Assembly: GCA_902771785.1 (NCBI GenBank)
Contig: CACXYH010000003.1
Span: forward strand, 44,734-108,733
Direction of reading: 5' to 3'
Length of the DNA stretch: 64,000 bases
Source of the DNA: an uncultured Prevotellaceae bacterium
Lineage (GTDB): Bacteria > Bacteroidota > Bacteroidia > Bacteroidales > Bacteroidaceae
Of this stretch, positions 17,667-27,714 are shown piece by piece (position 1 is the first letter of the stretch; every line of letters begins with the position of its first letter). The notes beneath the pieces are model-generated. The model made no database searches, was not told the origin of the DNA, and worked only from the letters and a program-made list of their open reading frames with translations. The translations under genes were made by a program, and so were the position numbers.

Positions 17667-19627
17667 CAAATAAGCGTTGCATATTCAGAACTATACCTGA
17701 GCATCTGGTGCGCATAGCTTTCGCCATAATAAACCTGGATGTCAGCTATTTCGCCTTCACTATTGTAGACAGGCAGCAGCTGAGGATTGATGAATCCCTT
17801 ATAGGGAGCAAGATTCAGCTTCTTGTAGCGCGCCAGCACCTCTTCATGAAGGGCTGGATCTACCTTGACGGCATAGTCTTCCACCAGGCTTCGTGCGGCC
17901 TCGAAATCGCCCTCGCTCTTGATGCGTTGCACCTCAGCCAGGAGCTGCGCAATCAGCTGCCGCAACTGAGCGTAATCGCTTATGTTCAAGTAAGTTTTAC
18001 CATTTTCCTTCGAGAGAGACATAGCGTTTCCATGAGCCAAACACCAATGGGCAATCAAGGCTCTGTTCCGCATGTGTGCCTCTTCTATTTGATGGCCTGG
18101 TTCTATGCGCACCAGCTGCGTCATCAGGCCGTTAAGCATGTAGCTGTAGTATTGCGCCTTGTAGGCTTCGCCATCAGGTAGCAAGCCGAGCTCCACAAGC
18201 TTTGCGTCGGCCATATAATAGAGTCCGAAAAGGTCGGCGCGTGCTTCCTCGATGGTGTTGCCGTAAGCTTTTAGCGCGTCTGGGTCTACTCCAGGCAGCA
18301 GTCGCCCGCTTCCGTGTCCCAGACACTCATGCAGGTCGGTATGCAGGTCGTCACAGGCATCACTATATATATTAATAAGGTGTAGCGTCTCCTCGTCGGC
18401 CACGAACTCTTCACGAAAGCCGTTTCCGTGTGCAGCCTTGTTATAGGCATCAGTTATATTCGAGATTGTGATGCTCTTCGAACCATGTTGAGCACGTATC
18501 CAGTCGGCATTCGGCAGATTGATGCCAATAGCTGTTGAAGGATACTCGTCGCCGCCAAGCATAGCGGCACAAATCACATTGGCCGATACGCCCTTCACCA
18601 CAGGCTTGCGGAAGCGTGGGTCGATGGGAGAATGGTCTTCAAACCATTGGGCATTACGGCTGATGGTCTGGGTGCGATGCGTTGCCTCTTCGTCAATATA
18701 TTCCACCAGCCCTTCCCACGAGCCTTTCAGCCCAAGCGGATCGCCATACACCTCGATGAAGCCATTAATAAAGTCGACTTTCGTATCGAGGCACTTCACC
18801 CATTCTATGCTATAGTCATCGAAACGATGCAGATCGCCTGTCTCATAATAGTCGATAAGCAATTCTATCACGTGTTGCTGCTGCTCATTCTCAGCCACCT
18901 GCGCGGCCTTTCGCAACCAGCAGACGATGTATCGGATAGCATTAGCATAGCGACCGTCGGCCGACCAGACTTCCTCCTTCAGATGCCCGTCGGCATCCTT
19001 CGTGAGCCTGGAGTTCAGCCCCACGCTTATGGGGCGCTCTTCATCCAGTTGCCGCTTCTGTTCTCCATAGAAAGCCTCTGCCTCTTGTTGCGTCACTCCG
19101 TCATAGAAATTGCACGCTGAGGTAGCCACGAGGTCTTCGCCATCAGCTTTGTTAACTCGTCTTGAGAGCACATCGGGCTCAAAAATCACATCGCGAAGCT
19201 CGTTGAAAAGGTCGTCGACCGTCTGCCCTTCTTCGAGCGGCAACTTGCGCGCATCTACTTGATGAAGAGCCTGGAGCAAGAAGCTGGCGCTAAAGCCAGG
19301 CACGAACTTGTTGCATCCATAGTGATGATAAATGCCATTTGAGAACCATACTCGCTTCAAATACACTTCCAACGCCTGGAAATCGTCGCTACTGCGGTCT
19401 ATGCATAAATCAGCATATACAACCTCAAGCATCTTCCTGATCTTAAGGTTGTATTTGCCAAACTGATCAAAAACAATATCACGGCCGAAGAGCGTTGCTT
19501 TTGCAAGGCAATAAACAAGGATCTTCTGGATCAGAGTCAGCCGTTCAAAACCGTTCAGACGATACCTGAGCAATTGCAAGTCAGCAAAACGTTCGTCTGA
19601 ATACTTAAAATTTTCTGGTTGTTCCAT
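17666..19627 (-). CDS. Dipeptidyl peptidase III (M49 family)
   Basis: 653 residues. The zinc motif H433-E-C-L-G-H438 is present, followed by the second M49 motif E-E-A-R-A-D. The enzyme removes dipeptides from the N terminus of peptides. No signal peptide is seen, so it should be cytoplasmic, consistent with intracellular peptide use in an amino-acid-scavenging anaerobe. The start abuts the stop of the AraC-type regulator (TAAATG), so the three genes form one transcript. Confidence 0.93.
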   Translation of the reverse strand: MEQPENFKYSDERFADLQLLRYRLNGFERLTLIQKILVYCLAKATLFGRDIVFDQFGKYNLKIRKMLEVVYADLCIDRSSDDFQALEVYLKRVWFSNGIYHHYGCNKFVPGFSASFLLQALHQVDARKLPLEEGQTVDDLFNELRDVIFEPDVLSRRVNKADGEDLVATSACNFYDGVTQQEAEAFYGEQKRQLDEERPISVGLNSRLTKDADGHLKEEVWSADGRYANAIRYIVCWLRKAAQVAENEQQQHVIELLIDYYETGDLHRFDDYSIEWVKCLDTKVDFINGFIEVYGDPLGLKGSWEGLVEYIDEEATHRTQTISRNAQWFEDHSPIDPRFRKPVVKGVSANVICAAMLGGDEYPSTAIGINLPNADWIRAQHGSKSITISNITDAYNKAAHGNGFREEFVADEETLHLINIYSDACDDLHTDLHECLGHGSGRLLPGVDPDALKAYGNTIEEARADLFGLYYMADAKLVELGLLPDGEAYKAQYYSYMLNGLMTQLVRIEPGHQIEEAHMRNRALIAHWCLAHGNAMSLSKENGKTYLNISDYAQLRQLIAQLLAEVQRIKSEGDFEAARSLVEDYAVKVDPALHEEVLARYKKLNLAPYKGFINPQLLPVYNSEGEIADIQVYYGESYAHQMLRYSSEYATLI

Positions 19628-20089
19628 TTAATTAGCTACTGCTTTTCGACCACGCTTCGATGAAGATGTAGGCGGCTCAACATAGTGCTGGCGACGATAC
19701 TCCTTCGGCGTAATCCTCATAAGTTTATAGAAACTCGCATAGAATGACTGCCGATTAGAGAAACCAACCATATCGCTGACATCTTCCATCTTCAAGTCCT
19801 GGTATCGCTTGTCTGTAAGAATGGTCATAGCCTCTTCAATACGGAACTTGTTGATGAAAGAAGTATAGTTCATGTGAAACTTCACATTGACCACAGCCGA
19901 TATGTATCGAGTGTTTGTCCCTAAGTCTTCGGCAAGCTTCTTTGCAGAATAGTTCTTGTCCTTGTACTTCTTCTTCATCACAATAATGTTGAGGATTTTC
20001 TCCTTGAGAGTATCCATCAACTGAGGGTTGACTAACGTACGGTAGGTAGCCTCCTTTTCTTTCTTCTCAGTAATGTTGTACTTTGGCAT
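19628..20089 (-). CDS. AraC-type HTH transcriptional regulator
   Basis: 153 residues from the ATG at 20,089, chosen because AGGAGG stands 7 nt upstream; the open frame continues to 20,161 but without an SD. The second half is a two-helix-turn-helix AraC DNA-binding domain (K-K-L-A-E-D-L-G-T-N-T-R-Y; V-S-D-M-V-G-F-S-N-R-Q-S-F-Y-A-S-F-Y-K). There is no sugar-binding or receiver domain, only about 45 N-terminal residues. It ends in a short basic tail. It may control its own operon and the divergent purU-his operon; this is inference from position. Confidence 0.88.
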   Translation of the reverse strand: MPKYNITEKKEKEATYRTLVNPQLMDTLKEKILNIIVMKKKYKDKNYSAKKLAEDLGTNTRYISAVVNVKFHMNYTSFINKFRIEEAMTILTDKRYQDLKMEDVSDMVGFSNRQSFYASFYKLMRITPKEYRRQHYVEPPTSSSKRGRKAVAN

Positions 20090-20128
20090 AATTCCTCCTA
20101 ATGATTGGTTCAGGTCGTATAATTTTTG

Positions 20129-20162
20129 CAAATATAGTAATAATTTTCGAATTAAGCACAAA
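20129..20162 (-). promoter_or_regulatory. Promoter of AraC-type regulator operon
   Basis: Minus strand TATATTTG (20,129-20,136) with TTTG at 20,159-20,162, 22 bp apart. It is divergent from the purU promoter, 75 bp away. Confidence 0.6.
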
Positions 20163-20210
20163 CTTTACACATTTTTTTTCAAAAAAAACGCAGAAACGGT
20201 TATTTTTTTG

Positions 20211-20218
20211 TAATTTTG
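20211..20218 (+). promoter_or_regulatory. -7 element of purU-his operon
   Basis: TAATTTTG matches TAnnTTTG and lies 24 nt before the purU ATG. The -33 position falls in an A/T-rich stretch without a clear TTTG. Confidence 0.5.
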
Positions 20219-20242
20219 CCGCTTGAAACTTATTTTACGGAT

Positions 20243-21109
20243 ATGACAAGACCAACAGCGATACTACTTCTGCATTGTCCTGACCAACAAGGAATCATTA
20301 CGGAAGTAACAAAATTTATTACCGACAACAAGGGTAACATCGTCTACCTTGACCAATACGTAGACCGTCAGGACGGCATGTTTTTCATGCGCATAGAATG
20401 GGAACTTGACGGTTTCCTTATTCCACGCGATAAAATAAAGGAATACATCGACACGCTCTATGCGAAGCGCTATGAGATGGAGTTTAATCTCTACTTTAGC
20501 GACCAGCGCCCACGAATGGCCATCTTCGTCAGCAAAATGAGCCATTGCCTCTACGACCTGCTGGCCAGATGGAAAGCCGGCGAATACCAAGTGGACATCC
20601 CCTGCATCGTGAGCAATCATGAGGACTTGCGCTACGTAGCCGACCAGTTTGGCATTCCTTTCCACGTGTGGTCAATCAAGAAAGACCATTCGAACAAGGA
20701 AGAAGTCGAAAAGAGCGAGATGGAGCTGCTCAAGAAAGAAAAGGTGACGTTTATCGTGTTAGCCCGATACATGCAAATCATCAGCGACGATATGATAGCC
20801 GCCTATCCCCACCACATCATCAATATCCACCACTCGTTCCTGCCGGCTTTTATCGGAGCTAAGCCCTATCATCAGGCTTGGGAGCGAGGCGTCAAGATCA
20901 TTGGGGCAACAAGCCATTACGTTACTGCCGAACTCGACGCAGGACCCATTATTGAGCAAGATGTCACCCGAATTACCCATAAGGACACGCCTGAGAGCCT
21001 TGTCCTGAAAGGTAAGGATCTGGAAAAAATTGTGCTGTCTCGTGCCGTAAGCAAGCACATTGAAAGAAAAATACTTACTTACAAGAATAAGACGATTATC
21101 TTCAGCTAA
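20243..21109 (+). CDS. purU: Formyltetrahydrofolate deformylase
   Basis: 288 residues from the ATG at 20,243 (M-T-R-P-T-A-I); the frame extends to a TTG that falls in the promoter. An N-terminal ACT domain (L-L-H-C-P-D-Q-Q-G-I-I) is followed by the formyltransferase-like catalytic domain with N-I-H-H-S-F-L-P-A-F and G-A-T-S-H-Y-V. The enzyme releases formate from 10-formyl-THF for purine synthesis and folate balance. Its stop overlaps the hisH start (TAATG), tying one-carbon/purine metabolism to histidine synthesis, which share the intermediate AICAR. Confidence 0.95.
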   Translation: MTRPTAILLLHCPDQQGIITEVTKFITDNKGNIVYLDQYVDRQDGMFFMRIEWELDGFLIPRDKIKEYIDTLYAKRYEMEFNLYFSDQRPRMAIFVSKMSHCLYDLLARWKAGEYQVDIPCIVSNHEDLRYVADQFGIPFHVWSIKKDHSNKEEVEKSEMELLKKEKVTFIVLARYMQIISDDMIAAYPHHIINIHHSFLPAFIGAKPYHQAWERGVKIIGATSHYVTAELDAGPIIEQDVTRITHKDTPESLVLKGKDLEKIVLSRAVSKHIERKILTYKNKTIIFS

Positions 21110-21690
21110 TGCAAGTAGCCATCGTAAAATACAATGCAGGCAACATCTATTCGGTTGTCAATGCGCTGAGGCGACTGGGCGTGGAACCTTTGATTACGGA
21201 CGACGCTGAGACGCTTAGCAAGTCTGACCGCGTGCTTTTTCCAGGACAAGGTGAGGCTCGCACCGCTATGGAATATCTCAAGGAAAGACATCTCGACGAA
21301 CTCATTCGTAACCTTCGGCAGCCAGTTCTGGGCATCTGCGTTGGCCAGCAACTGTTGTGCCGTCATTCTGAAGAGGGCGACGTCGACTGTATTGGTATCT
21401 TCGATGTTCCTGTGATGCGCTTCCGCCCCACCCTTCATGAAGACAAGGTCCCCTGTATGGGATGGAACAAACTGAGCGACGTGAAAGATCCGCTACTGCA
21501 GGAAGACAGCTACGTCTATTTTGTTCATAGCTATTATGTACCACTTTGCGAGCACACCATAGCTACTGCAAATTATGTACTCCCCTATAGTGCAGCATTG
21601 CACAAGGACAATTTCTATACCACTCAGTTCCATCCAGAGAAGAGTGGACAGGTTGGCGAACGTATACTAAAAAAATTCCTTGAACTATGA
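21109..21690 (+). CDS. hisH: Imidazole glycerol phosphate synthase, glutaminase subunit HisH
   Basis: 193 residues, class I glutamine amidotransferase. The nucleophile motif is G-I-C-V-G-Q-Q (the usual form is G-I-C-L-G-M-Q), and the catalytic His-Glu pair is in F-H-P-E-K-S-G. It supplies ammonia to HisF. It overlaps purU by 1 nt and hisA by 4 nt (ATGA at 21,687). Confidence 0.96.
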   Translation: MQVAIVKYNAGNIYSVVNALRRLGVEPLITDDAETLSKSDRVLFPGQGEARTAMEYLKERHLDELIRNLRQPVLGICVGQQLLCRHSEEGDVDCIGIFDVPVMRFRPTLHEDKVPCMGWNKLSDVKDPLLQEDSYVYFVHSYYVPLCEHTIATANYVLPYSAALHKDNFYTTQFHPEKSGQVGERILKKFLEL

Positions 21691-22424
21691 TTGAGCTCAT
21701 TCCTGCCATAGATATCATCGGCGGCCAGTGTGTTCGTCTGACCAAAGGCGATTATGAACAGAAAACCGTCTATCGTGACTCACCTGCACTAGCTGCCCGT
21801 GAGTTTGAGCAACTGGGGTTCAAAAGGCTTCATGTGGTAGACCTCGACGGAGCCAAATCGAAGCACATCGTCAATAGTGAAGTGTTGAGAAACATAACAA
21901 CAGAGACTTCACTCGTCGTTGATTTCGGAGGTGGCATCAAGACTGATGACGATATCGAGCAAGCATTCTCTAACGGAGCCGCTATGGTAACCGTAGGAAG
22001 CATTGCCGTCACAGAGCCCGATTTGTTTGAAAAGTGGCTCGACAAGTACGGCCCAGAGCGTATGATACTTGGGGCCGATGTGAGGAATGGGAAAATCAGC
22101 ATCAACGGCTGGAAAGAAGATTCCAAAGAGGACTTACTCCCATTCCTGAAGAAATATATTGCAATGGGTGTAAAGAACGTTCTCTGCACAGAGATTTCGA
22201 AAGATGGTACCCTACAGGGGCCTGCTATTGAGCTCTATCAAAAAGTGATGCAGGCCTACCCCACCATTCACCTCATTGCCAGCGGCGGCGTATCGAGCAT
22301 CGACGATATCAAGGCTCTTGAGGCTGCCGGCATTCCTGCCGTCGTGTTCGGAAAAGCAATATACGAAGGTAAAATTAATTTAAAAGAACTATGGGACTGG
22401 CAAAACGCATCATTCCGTGCTTAG
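21687..22424 (+). CDS. hisA: ProFAR isomerase HisA
   Basis: 245 residues, half-barrel repeat enzyme with I-P-A-I-D-I-I-G-G near the start and A-S-G-G-V-S-S near the end. It isomerises 5'-ProFAR to PRFAR in histidine synthesis. Its 3' end overlaps hisF by 34 nt in another frame. Confidence 0.96.
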   Translation: MIELIPAIDIIGGQCVRLTKGDYEQKTVYRDSPALAAREFEQLGFKRLHVVDLDGAKSKHIVNSEVLRNITTETSLVVDFGGGIKTDDDIEQAFSNGAAMVTVGSIAVTEPDLFEKWLDKYGPERMILGADVRNGKISINGWKEDSKEDLLPFLKKYIAMGVKNVLCTEISKDGTLQGPAIELYQKVMQAYPTIHLIASGGVSSIDDIKALEAAGIPAVVFGKAIYEGKINLKELWDWQNASFRA

Positions 22425-23149
22425 ACGTCAAAGACGGCGAAACGGTAAAAGGCACAAACTTTGTCAACCTGCGAAGTGCAGGCGACCCTGTGGAATTGGG
22501 CAAAGCCTACAGCCTGCAGGGTGCCGACGAGTTGGTGTTCCTTGACATAACTGCATCGTTTGAGGGACGAAAGACTTTCACAGAAATGGTGACGCGTGTA
22601 GCTAAGGAGGTAAACATACCCTTTACCGTAGGTGGGGGCATCAACGAACTTTGCGATGTAGAAAGGCTTTTGGCTGCTGGTGCCGACAAAATCAGCATCA
22701 ATAGTGCGGCCATTCGCAGGCCTGAGCTCATCAACGAAATCACAAGCCGATTCGGAAGCCAAGTGTGTGTGGTTGCCATTGATGCCCGTCTTGATGCTGA
22801 CGGATGGCATTGTTACCTGAAGGGAGGACGTGAACGGACAGAACGAGGGCTCTTTGAATGGGCACATGAGGCCCAAGAACGCGGAGCTGGCGAAATCTTG
22901 TTTACAAGCATGAACCACGATGGGGTGAAAAACGGCTATGCCAATGAGGCTTTGGCACGTCTATCCGAAGAGCTCAACATCCCAATTATTGCCAGCGGTG
23001 GTGCTGGATGCAAAGAACACTTCCGCGATGTATTTAAACTGGGACATGCCGACGCAGCACTCGCCGCGAGCGTTTTCCATTTCGGAGAGATACCCATTCC
23101 AGAACTAAAGCAATACCTAACCAAGGAAGGAATTAACGTAAGACTATGA
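22391..23149 (+). CDS. hisF: Imidazole glycerol phosphate synthase, cyclase subunit HisF
   Basis: 252 residues with [13 protein letters not shown] at the start (catalytic Asp) and I-A-S-G-G-A-G near the end. It uses ammonia from HisH to form IGP and AICAR. The start at 22,391 lies 34 nt inside hisA; the N terminus from this ATG matches the family exactly, so the overlap is real. Confidence 0.96.
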   Translation: MGLAKRIIPCLDVKDGETVKGTNFVNLRSAGDPVELGKAYSLQGADELVFLDITASFEGRKTFTEMVTRVAKEVNIPFTVGGGINELCDVERLLAAGADKISINSAAIRRPELINEITSRFGSQVCVVAIDARLDADGWHCYLKGGRERTERGLFEWAHEAQERGAGEILFTSMNHDGVKNGYANEALARLSEELNIPIIASGGAGCKEHFRDVFKLGHADAALAASVFHFGEIPIPELKQYLTKEGINVRL

Positions 23150-23793
23150 TGATAGATTTCAGCAAAATGGGAGGGCTTGTGCCTGCCATCATACAAGATG
23201 CAACGACTAAGAACGTGCTGATGCTGGGCTTCATGAACGAAGAGGCCTATAGAAAGACTCTTGACACGAAGCACGTAACCTTCTGGAGCCGCACTCGTAA
23301 CTGTCTGTGGACCAAAGGGGAAACGAGTGGCAACTACTTGAATCTGGTTGACATCAAGAATGATTGCGACAACGACACATTATTGGTAAAGGTTCATCCT
23401 GTTGGACCTACCTGCCACACGGGTACTGACACGTGCTGGGGCGAAACAAACACAGAGAACCCACTTCTGTTCCTCAGCGAGTTGCAGAACTTCATCGACA
23501 AGCGTCATCAAGAAATGCCTGAAGGCAGCTACACTACAAAGCTTTTTAAGGACGGCATCAACAAGATGGCCCAGAAGTTGGGCGAAGAGGCCCTCGAGAC
23601 TGTCATTGAAGCCACCAACGGCACGAGTGAACATCTTGTTTACGAAGCATCTGACATGCTCTACCACCTGATCGTTTTGCTCACCAGCAAAGGGCTCCGC
23701 ATAGAAGATGTGGCCGAAGAACTTCACAAGCGTCACGACCCTAACTGGGACAAACAGCGTCGAGAGGCAAAAGCTAAGGGCGAAATGAAATAG
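23146..23793 (+). CDS. hisIE: Bifunctional PR-AMP cyclohydrolase / PR-ATP pyrophosphatase
   Basis: 215 residues. The HisI half (1-105) has the metal ligands in G-P-T-C-H-T-G and D-T-C-W; the HisE half (115-205) has the helical E-E-x-x-E-T-V-I-E-A pattern. The start overlaps hisF by 4 nt. The cluster holds only hisHAF(IE); hisG, D, C and B must lie elsewhere. Confidence 0.95.
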   Translation: MMIDFSKMGGLVPAIIQDATTKNVLMLGFMNEEAYRKTLDTKHVTFWSRTRNCLWTKGETSGNYLNLVDIKNDCDNDTLLVKVHPVGPTCHTGTDTCWGETNTENPLLFLSELQNFIDKRHQEMPEGSYTTKLFKDGINKMAQKLGEEALETVIEATNGTSEHLVYEASDMLYHLIVLLTSKGLRIEDVAEELHKRHDPNWDKQRREAKAKGEMK

Positions 23794-23819
23794 TAACCGA
23801 CAAAATAACAAGAAAATAC

Positions 23820-24521
23820 ATGCTGGTAAGTTACAAAAATCTGAACATCTACCAACAGACAGAAGAACCTGTGCTGAAGGTTGACGACTTCCATGTAGAC
23901 GATGGAGAATTCGTATACATCATTGGACGCGTAGGGTCAGGCAAAAGCTCATTGCTGAAGACCATCTATTGTGAGGTCGACGCCGAGGATGCCGACGAAG
24001 CTACTGTGCTCAGCATCGACCTTAAGACCATCAAGCGCAAACAGATTCCTGCATTGAGAAAACAGCTAGGTATTATCTTCCAGGACTTTCAACTATTGGC
24101 CGACCGCACAGTCTATAAGAACCTGCGCTTCGTACTCAGAGCCACAGGATGGGGCAAAAGTGAAGTTGACAAGCGCATCAACGAAGTGCTGTCACTTGTA
24201 GACATGAACGACAAAGCTCTTCGCATGCCCCATGAACTGTCTGGAGGCGAGCAGCAGCGCATTGCCATCGCTCGTGCTTTGCTCAACAGCCCGAAGCTGA
24301 TTGTGGCCGATGAACCAACAGGAAATCTTGACCCTGATACTGCTGACGGCATCATGCAGATACTGCGTGAAATTTCTCAGAAAGGAACTGCCGTTGTAAT
24401 GTCGACCCATAACATACCGCTACTCGACAAGTATCCAGGCATAGTCTATCGTTGCTATGAGGGAAAGCTTGAAGAAGTGACTGGCGACTACAACAAAATG
24501 AGAATCAGCGAAGAAGAATAA
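23820..24521 (+). CDS. ftsE: FtsE-like ABC transporter ATPase
   Basis: 233 residues, one ABC domain: Walker [10 protein letters not shown] (about 38-46), signature L-S-G-G-E-Q-Q-R, Walker [13 protein letters not shown], and the switch His in S-T-H-N. This fits FtsE, which with FtsX regulates peptidoglycan hydrolases at the division site. No ftsX is adjacent; the partner is presumably elsewhere, as is common in this phylum. LolD-type exporters are the main alternative. Confidence 0.8.
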   Translation: MLVSYKNLNIYQQTEEPVLKVDDFHVDDGEFVYIIGRVGSGKSSLLKTIYCEVDAEDADEATVLSIDLKTIKRKQIPALRKQLGIIFQDFQLLADRTVYKNLRFVLRATGWGKSEVDKRINEVLSLVDMNDKALRMPHELSGGEQQRIAIARALLNSPKLIVADEPTGNLDPDTADGIMQILREISQKGTAVVMSTHNIPLLDKYPGIVYRCYEGKLEEVTGDYNKMRISEEE

Positions 24522-24545
24522 TAAAAACAAATAAAAAAGTAAGCT

Positions 24546-25868
24546 ATGAAAGTAATGAAGTTCGGCGGTACCTCCGTGGGTACACCGCAAAGAATGAAAG
24601 AAGTAACGCAGCTCGTCACCAAGTCGGGCGAGCCTGTTTTTGTAGTACTTTCGGCTATGTCGGGTACCACAAATTCATTGGTTGAAATCTCTGACTATCT
24701 CTACAAGAAGAATGCCGACGGCGCTAATGAAATTATCAACCGTCTGGAGCAAAAGTACATGAGCCATTGTGAAGAGCTCTATAGCACAGAGGATGTTCGC
24801 GAGAAGACACGCCAGTTCCTTGCTGAGGAGTTCAACTATCTGCGTTCTTTTACTAAGGAGCTTTTTACAAGTTTCGAAGAAAAGAGCATCGTAGCACAAG
24901 GCGAGATGATGTCGACGACAATGGTGGTCAATTATATGCAGGAACAGGGTATCAAAGCCGTGCTGCTAAATGCACTTGACTTTATGCGTACTGATAAGAA
25001 CGCAGAGCCTGACCCCACATATATAAAAGAGAAGCTGAGTGCCATCATGGAGAAATATGAGGGTAATCAGGTATACATCACACAGGGATTCATCTGTCGC
25101 AATGCTTATGGAGAAATTGACAACCTGCAGCGTGGAGGTAGTGACTATACAGCATCTCTCGTTGGTGCAGCCTTGAATGCTGAAGAAATTCAAATATGGA
25201 CTGATATTGACGGCATGCATAACAATGATCCACGAGTGGTCGACAAGACAGAGCCTGTTCACCAGCTACACTTTGAAGAAGCTGCTGAGTTAGCATACTT
25301 TGGTGCAAAAATTCTGCATCCAACATGCGTTCAGCCAGCTAAGTATGCTGGAATACCTGTACGTCTGCTCAACACGATGGATCCAGATGCCGAGGGTACG
25401 ACTATCTCGAATGCTACAGAGTACGGCAAAATCAAGGCCGTAGCAGCTAAGGACAATATCATTGCCATCAAAATCAAGTCGAGCCGCATGCTGCTGGCTA
25501 CAGGCTTCTTGCGCAAGGTCTTCGAGATTTTCGAGAGCTACCAAACACCTATTGATATGGTATGTACCTCTGAGGTTGGAGTTTCGATGAGCATCGACAA
25601 TTCTGCTCATCTGGGCGAGATTGTTGACGAACTGAAGAAATATGGAACTGTGACGGTTGACACCGGCATGTGCGTTATCTGCGTTGTGGGCGACCTCGAC
25701 TGGTCGAACATTGGTTTCGAGACTCGTGTGCTCGATGCCATGAAGAATATCCCCGTTCGCATGATTTCGTATGGTGGCAGCAACTATAACATCTCGTTCC
25801 TCGTTCGCGAAGAAGACAAAAAGCGCGCACTTCAGAGTCTGAGCGACCAGTTGTTCAACAAGAAATAA
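24546..25868 (+). CDS. lysC: Aspartate kinase
   Basis: 440 residues, monofunctional: M-K-V-M-K-F-G-G-T-S-V at the start, R-G-G-S-D-Y-T-A-S in the catalytic domain, two ACT domains at the C terminus. It phosphorylates aspartate, first step to lysine, threonine and methionine. It precedes lysA by 28 nt, so it is probably the lysine-linked isoenzyme; feedback control is likely through the ACT domains. Confidence 0.94.
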   Translation: MKVMKFGGTSVGTPQRMKEVTQLVTKSGEPVFVVLSAMSGTTNSLVEISDYLYKKNADGANEIINRLEQKYMSHCEELYSTEDVREKTRQFLAEEFNYLRSFTKELFTSFEEKSIVAQGEMMSTTMVVNYMQEQGIKAVLLNALDFMRTDKNAEPDPTYIKEKLSAIMEKYEGNQVYITQGFICRNAYGEIDNLQRGGSDYTASLVGAALNAEEIQIWTDIDGMHNNDPRVVDKTEPVHQLHFEEAAELAYFGAKILHPTCVQPAKYAGIPVRLLNTMDPDAEGTTISNATEYGKIKAVAAKDNIIAIKIKSSRMLLATGFLRKVFEIFESYQTPIDMVCTSEVGVSMSIDNSAHLGEIVDELKKYGTVTVDTGMCVICVVGDLDWSNIGFETRVLDAMKNIPVRMISYGGSNYNISFLVREEDKKRALQSLSDQLFNKK

Positions 25869-25896
25869 ACATCAGACAACACAACACAAATCAAAC

Positions 25897-27054
25897 ATGA
25901 AAGGTACATTCCCTATAGAGAAGTTTGAACAGCTGAAGACTCCCTTCTACTATTACGACGTAGAATTACTGAAGACCACGCTAAAGGTTATCAACGACGA
26001 GGCCAGCAAACATGAAGGCTTCTGCGTGCACTATGCAGTAAAAGCAAATGCTAATCCCAAGATATTACGCATTATTCGCGAGGCGGGATTAGGTGCAGAC
26101 TGCGTTAGTGGCGGCGAAATAGAAGCCTCTGTTAAGGCTGGGTTTCCTGCCCAAAAGATTGTATATGCAGGTGTAGGCAAGAGCGACTGGGAAATCAACT
26201 TAGGACTTGACAAGGACATCTTCTGCTTCAACGTAGAAAGCATACCTGAGCTCGAAGTTATCAACGAGTTGGCAGAGAAGAAAGGCAAGGTGGCACGTGT
26301 TGCTTTTCGCCTGAATCCCAATGTAGGTGCTCATACCCATGCCAACATAACGACTGGGCTGGCAGAGAACAAGTTTGGAATAGCCATGCGTGATATGGAG
26401 TCAGTCATAGCCGAGGCTTCAAAGCTGAAGAACGTAAAGTTCGTAGGACTACACTTCCACATTGGTTCGCAAATACTTGACATGGGGGATTTTGAAGCTC
26501 TATGCAATCGCGTGAACGACTTGCAGAAGCAATTAGACCGATTGCACGTCAAGGTTGAGCATATCAATGTAGGTGGTGGACTCGGCATTGACTATCAGCA
26601 TCCGAATCGAGTACCTATTCCTGATTTCAAAGCCTACTTCGACACTTATGCAAAAAAATTGAAATTACGTCCAGGACAAACGCTTCACTTTGAACTGGGT
26701 CGTGCTGTCGTGGCTCAGTGTGGCAGTCTGATTACTCGCACCTTATACATCAAAGAAGGTGCCGTGAAGAAGTTTGCCATTGTCGATGCAGGTTTCACAG
26801 ACCTTATCCGTCCTGCCCTCTATCAAGCCTATCACAAGATAGAGAACCTGACAAGCGACGATCCATTAGAAACCTATGATGTCGTAGGTCCTATCTGCGA
26901 GTCGACCGATGTGTTTGCCAAACAGATTGACCTGAACAAGGCAAAAAGAGGCGACCTGTTGGCTATTCGCTCAGCAGGAGCTTATGGCGAAATCATGGCT
27001 ATGGGTTACAACTGCAGGCAACTGCCGCAGGGCTATACATGTGATGATATTTAA
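25897..27054 (+). CDS. lysA: Diaminopimelate decarboxylase
   Basis: 385 residues, fold-III PLP enzyme. The PLP lysine is K49 in H-Y-A-V-K-A-N; H-I-G-S-Q-I, G-G-G-L-G-I-D-Y and C-E-S-T-D-V-F complete the active site. It converts meso-DAP to lysine. Confidence 0.96.
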   Translation: MKGTFPIEKFEQLKTPFYYYDVELLKTTLKVINDEASKHEGFCVHYAVKANANPKILRIIREAGLGADCVSGGEIEASVKAGFPAQKIVYAGVGKSDWEINLGLDKDIFCFNVESIPELEVINELAEKKGKVARVAFRLNPNVGAHTHANITTGLAENKFGIAMRDMESVIAEASKLKNVKFVGLHFHIGSQILDMGDFEALCNRVNDLQKQLDRLHVKVEHINVGGGLGIDYQHPNRVPIPDFKAYFDTYAKKLKLRPGQTLHFELGRAVVAQCGSLITRTLYIKEGAVKKFAIVDAGFTDLIRPALYQAYHKIENLTSDDPLETYDVVGPICESTDVFAKQIDLNKAKRGDLLAIRSAGAYGEIMAMGYNCRQLPQGYTCDDI

Positions 27055-27070
27055 TTTTCCACAACGTAAA

Positions 27071-27709
27071 ATGACCTCAAAAGAACCAAGTTTTTCAGTC
27101 ATCATGACAGTTTTCGACAATGCCCGAGAACTTGAAGCAAATCTTCCTGCGTTTTTGCAACAAGATTACGAGCCAGGCTATAAGGTAATTGTCGTAGACG
27201 AGACATCGACTGACGATACTGAAGATGTTCTGAAAATACTTAAGCAGCAAAACGATCACCTATACACAACATTCCTGCCCAAGCCTGACCCGCATGTGAC
27301 TCGTCGCAAACTGGCCTTGACAATCGGCGTAAAGGCAGCAACTGGCAATTGGATAATACTAACTGACATCACGACTCCGACGCCTTCTGCCGATTGGCTA
27401 AAAGATGTTGCAGGTGTCATTGACGACAATACTGGTATTGTCTTCGGTTATTATGCAAAGAAAGGACTCTGTCTGCAGACTTTCGAAAGCATAGAGGAAG
27501 GGAGTCAGTTCATTCGGAAGGCTGAACGGAAGCACGCCTTTGGTCATCGCGGTAAACTGTTCAGATACCAACGAGGGCTATATGACTTTATAGCAATGCC
27601 TTCCAGTCAAGCACATCAAGTGCTAAGTTTCTTTGAGCAAGACATCAATAGCGGGCAACTGTGCGGACTCCGTTTGAGCATTGCCTGCCGTAATCTTTTC
27701 ATTCGTTAG
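27071..27709 (+). CDS. Family 2 glycosyltransferase (membrane-free)
   Basis: 212 residues from the ATG at 27,071; ATGs at 27,044 and further upstream overlap lysA. The GT-A pattern is clear: F-S-V-I-M-T-V-F-D-N, V-V-D-E-T-S-T-D-D-T and W-I-I-L-T-D-I-T-T-P. No membrane segment. Substrate unknown. It sits 5 nt before another glycosyltransferase-like gene, and both follow lysA closely. Confidence 0.8.
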   Translation: MTSKEPSFSVIMTVFDNARELEANLPAFLQQDYEPGYKVIVVDETSTDDTEDVLKILKQQNDHLYTTFLPKPDPHVTRRKLALTIGVKAATGNWIILTDITTPTPSADWLKDVAGVIDDNTGIVFGYYAKKGLCLQTFESIEEGSQFIRKAERKHAFGHRGKLFRYQRGLYDFIAMPSSQAHQVLSFFEQDINSGQLCGLRLSIACRNLFIR

Positions 27710-27714
27710 AGTGC

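Noticed and set aside
22391-22424. 34-nt hisA-hisF overlap as an error
   Set aside because: Both proteins keep full family termini, so it is a genuine overlap.
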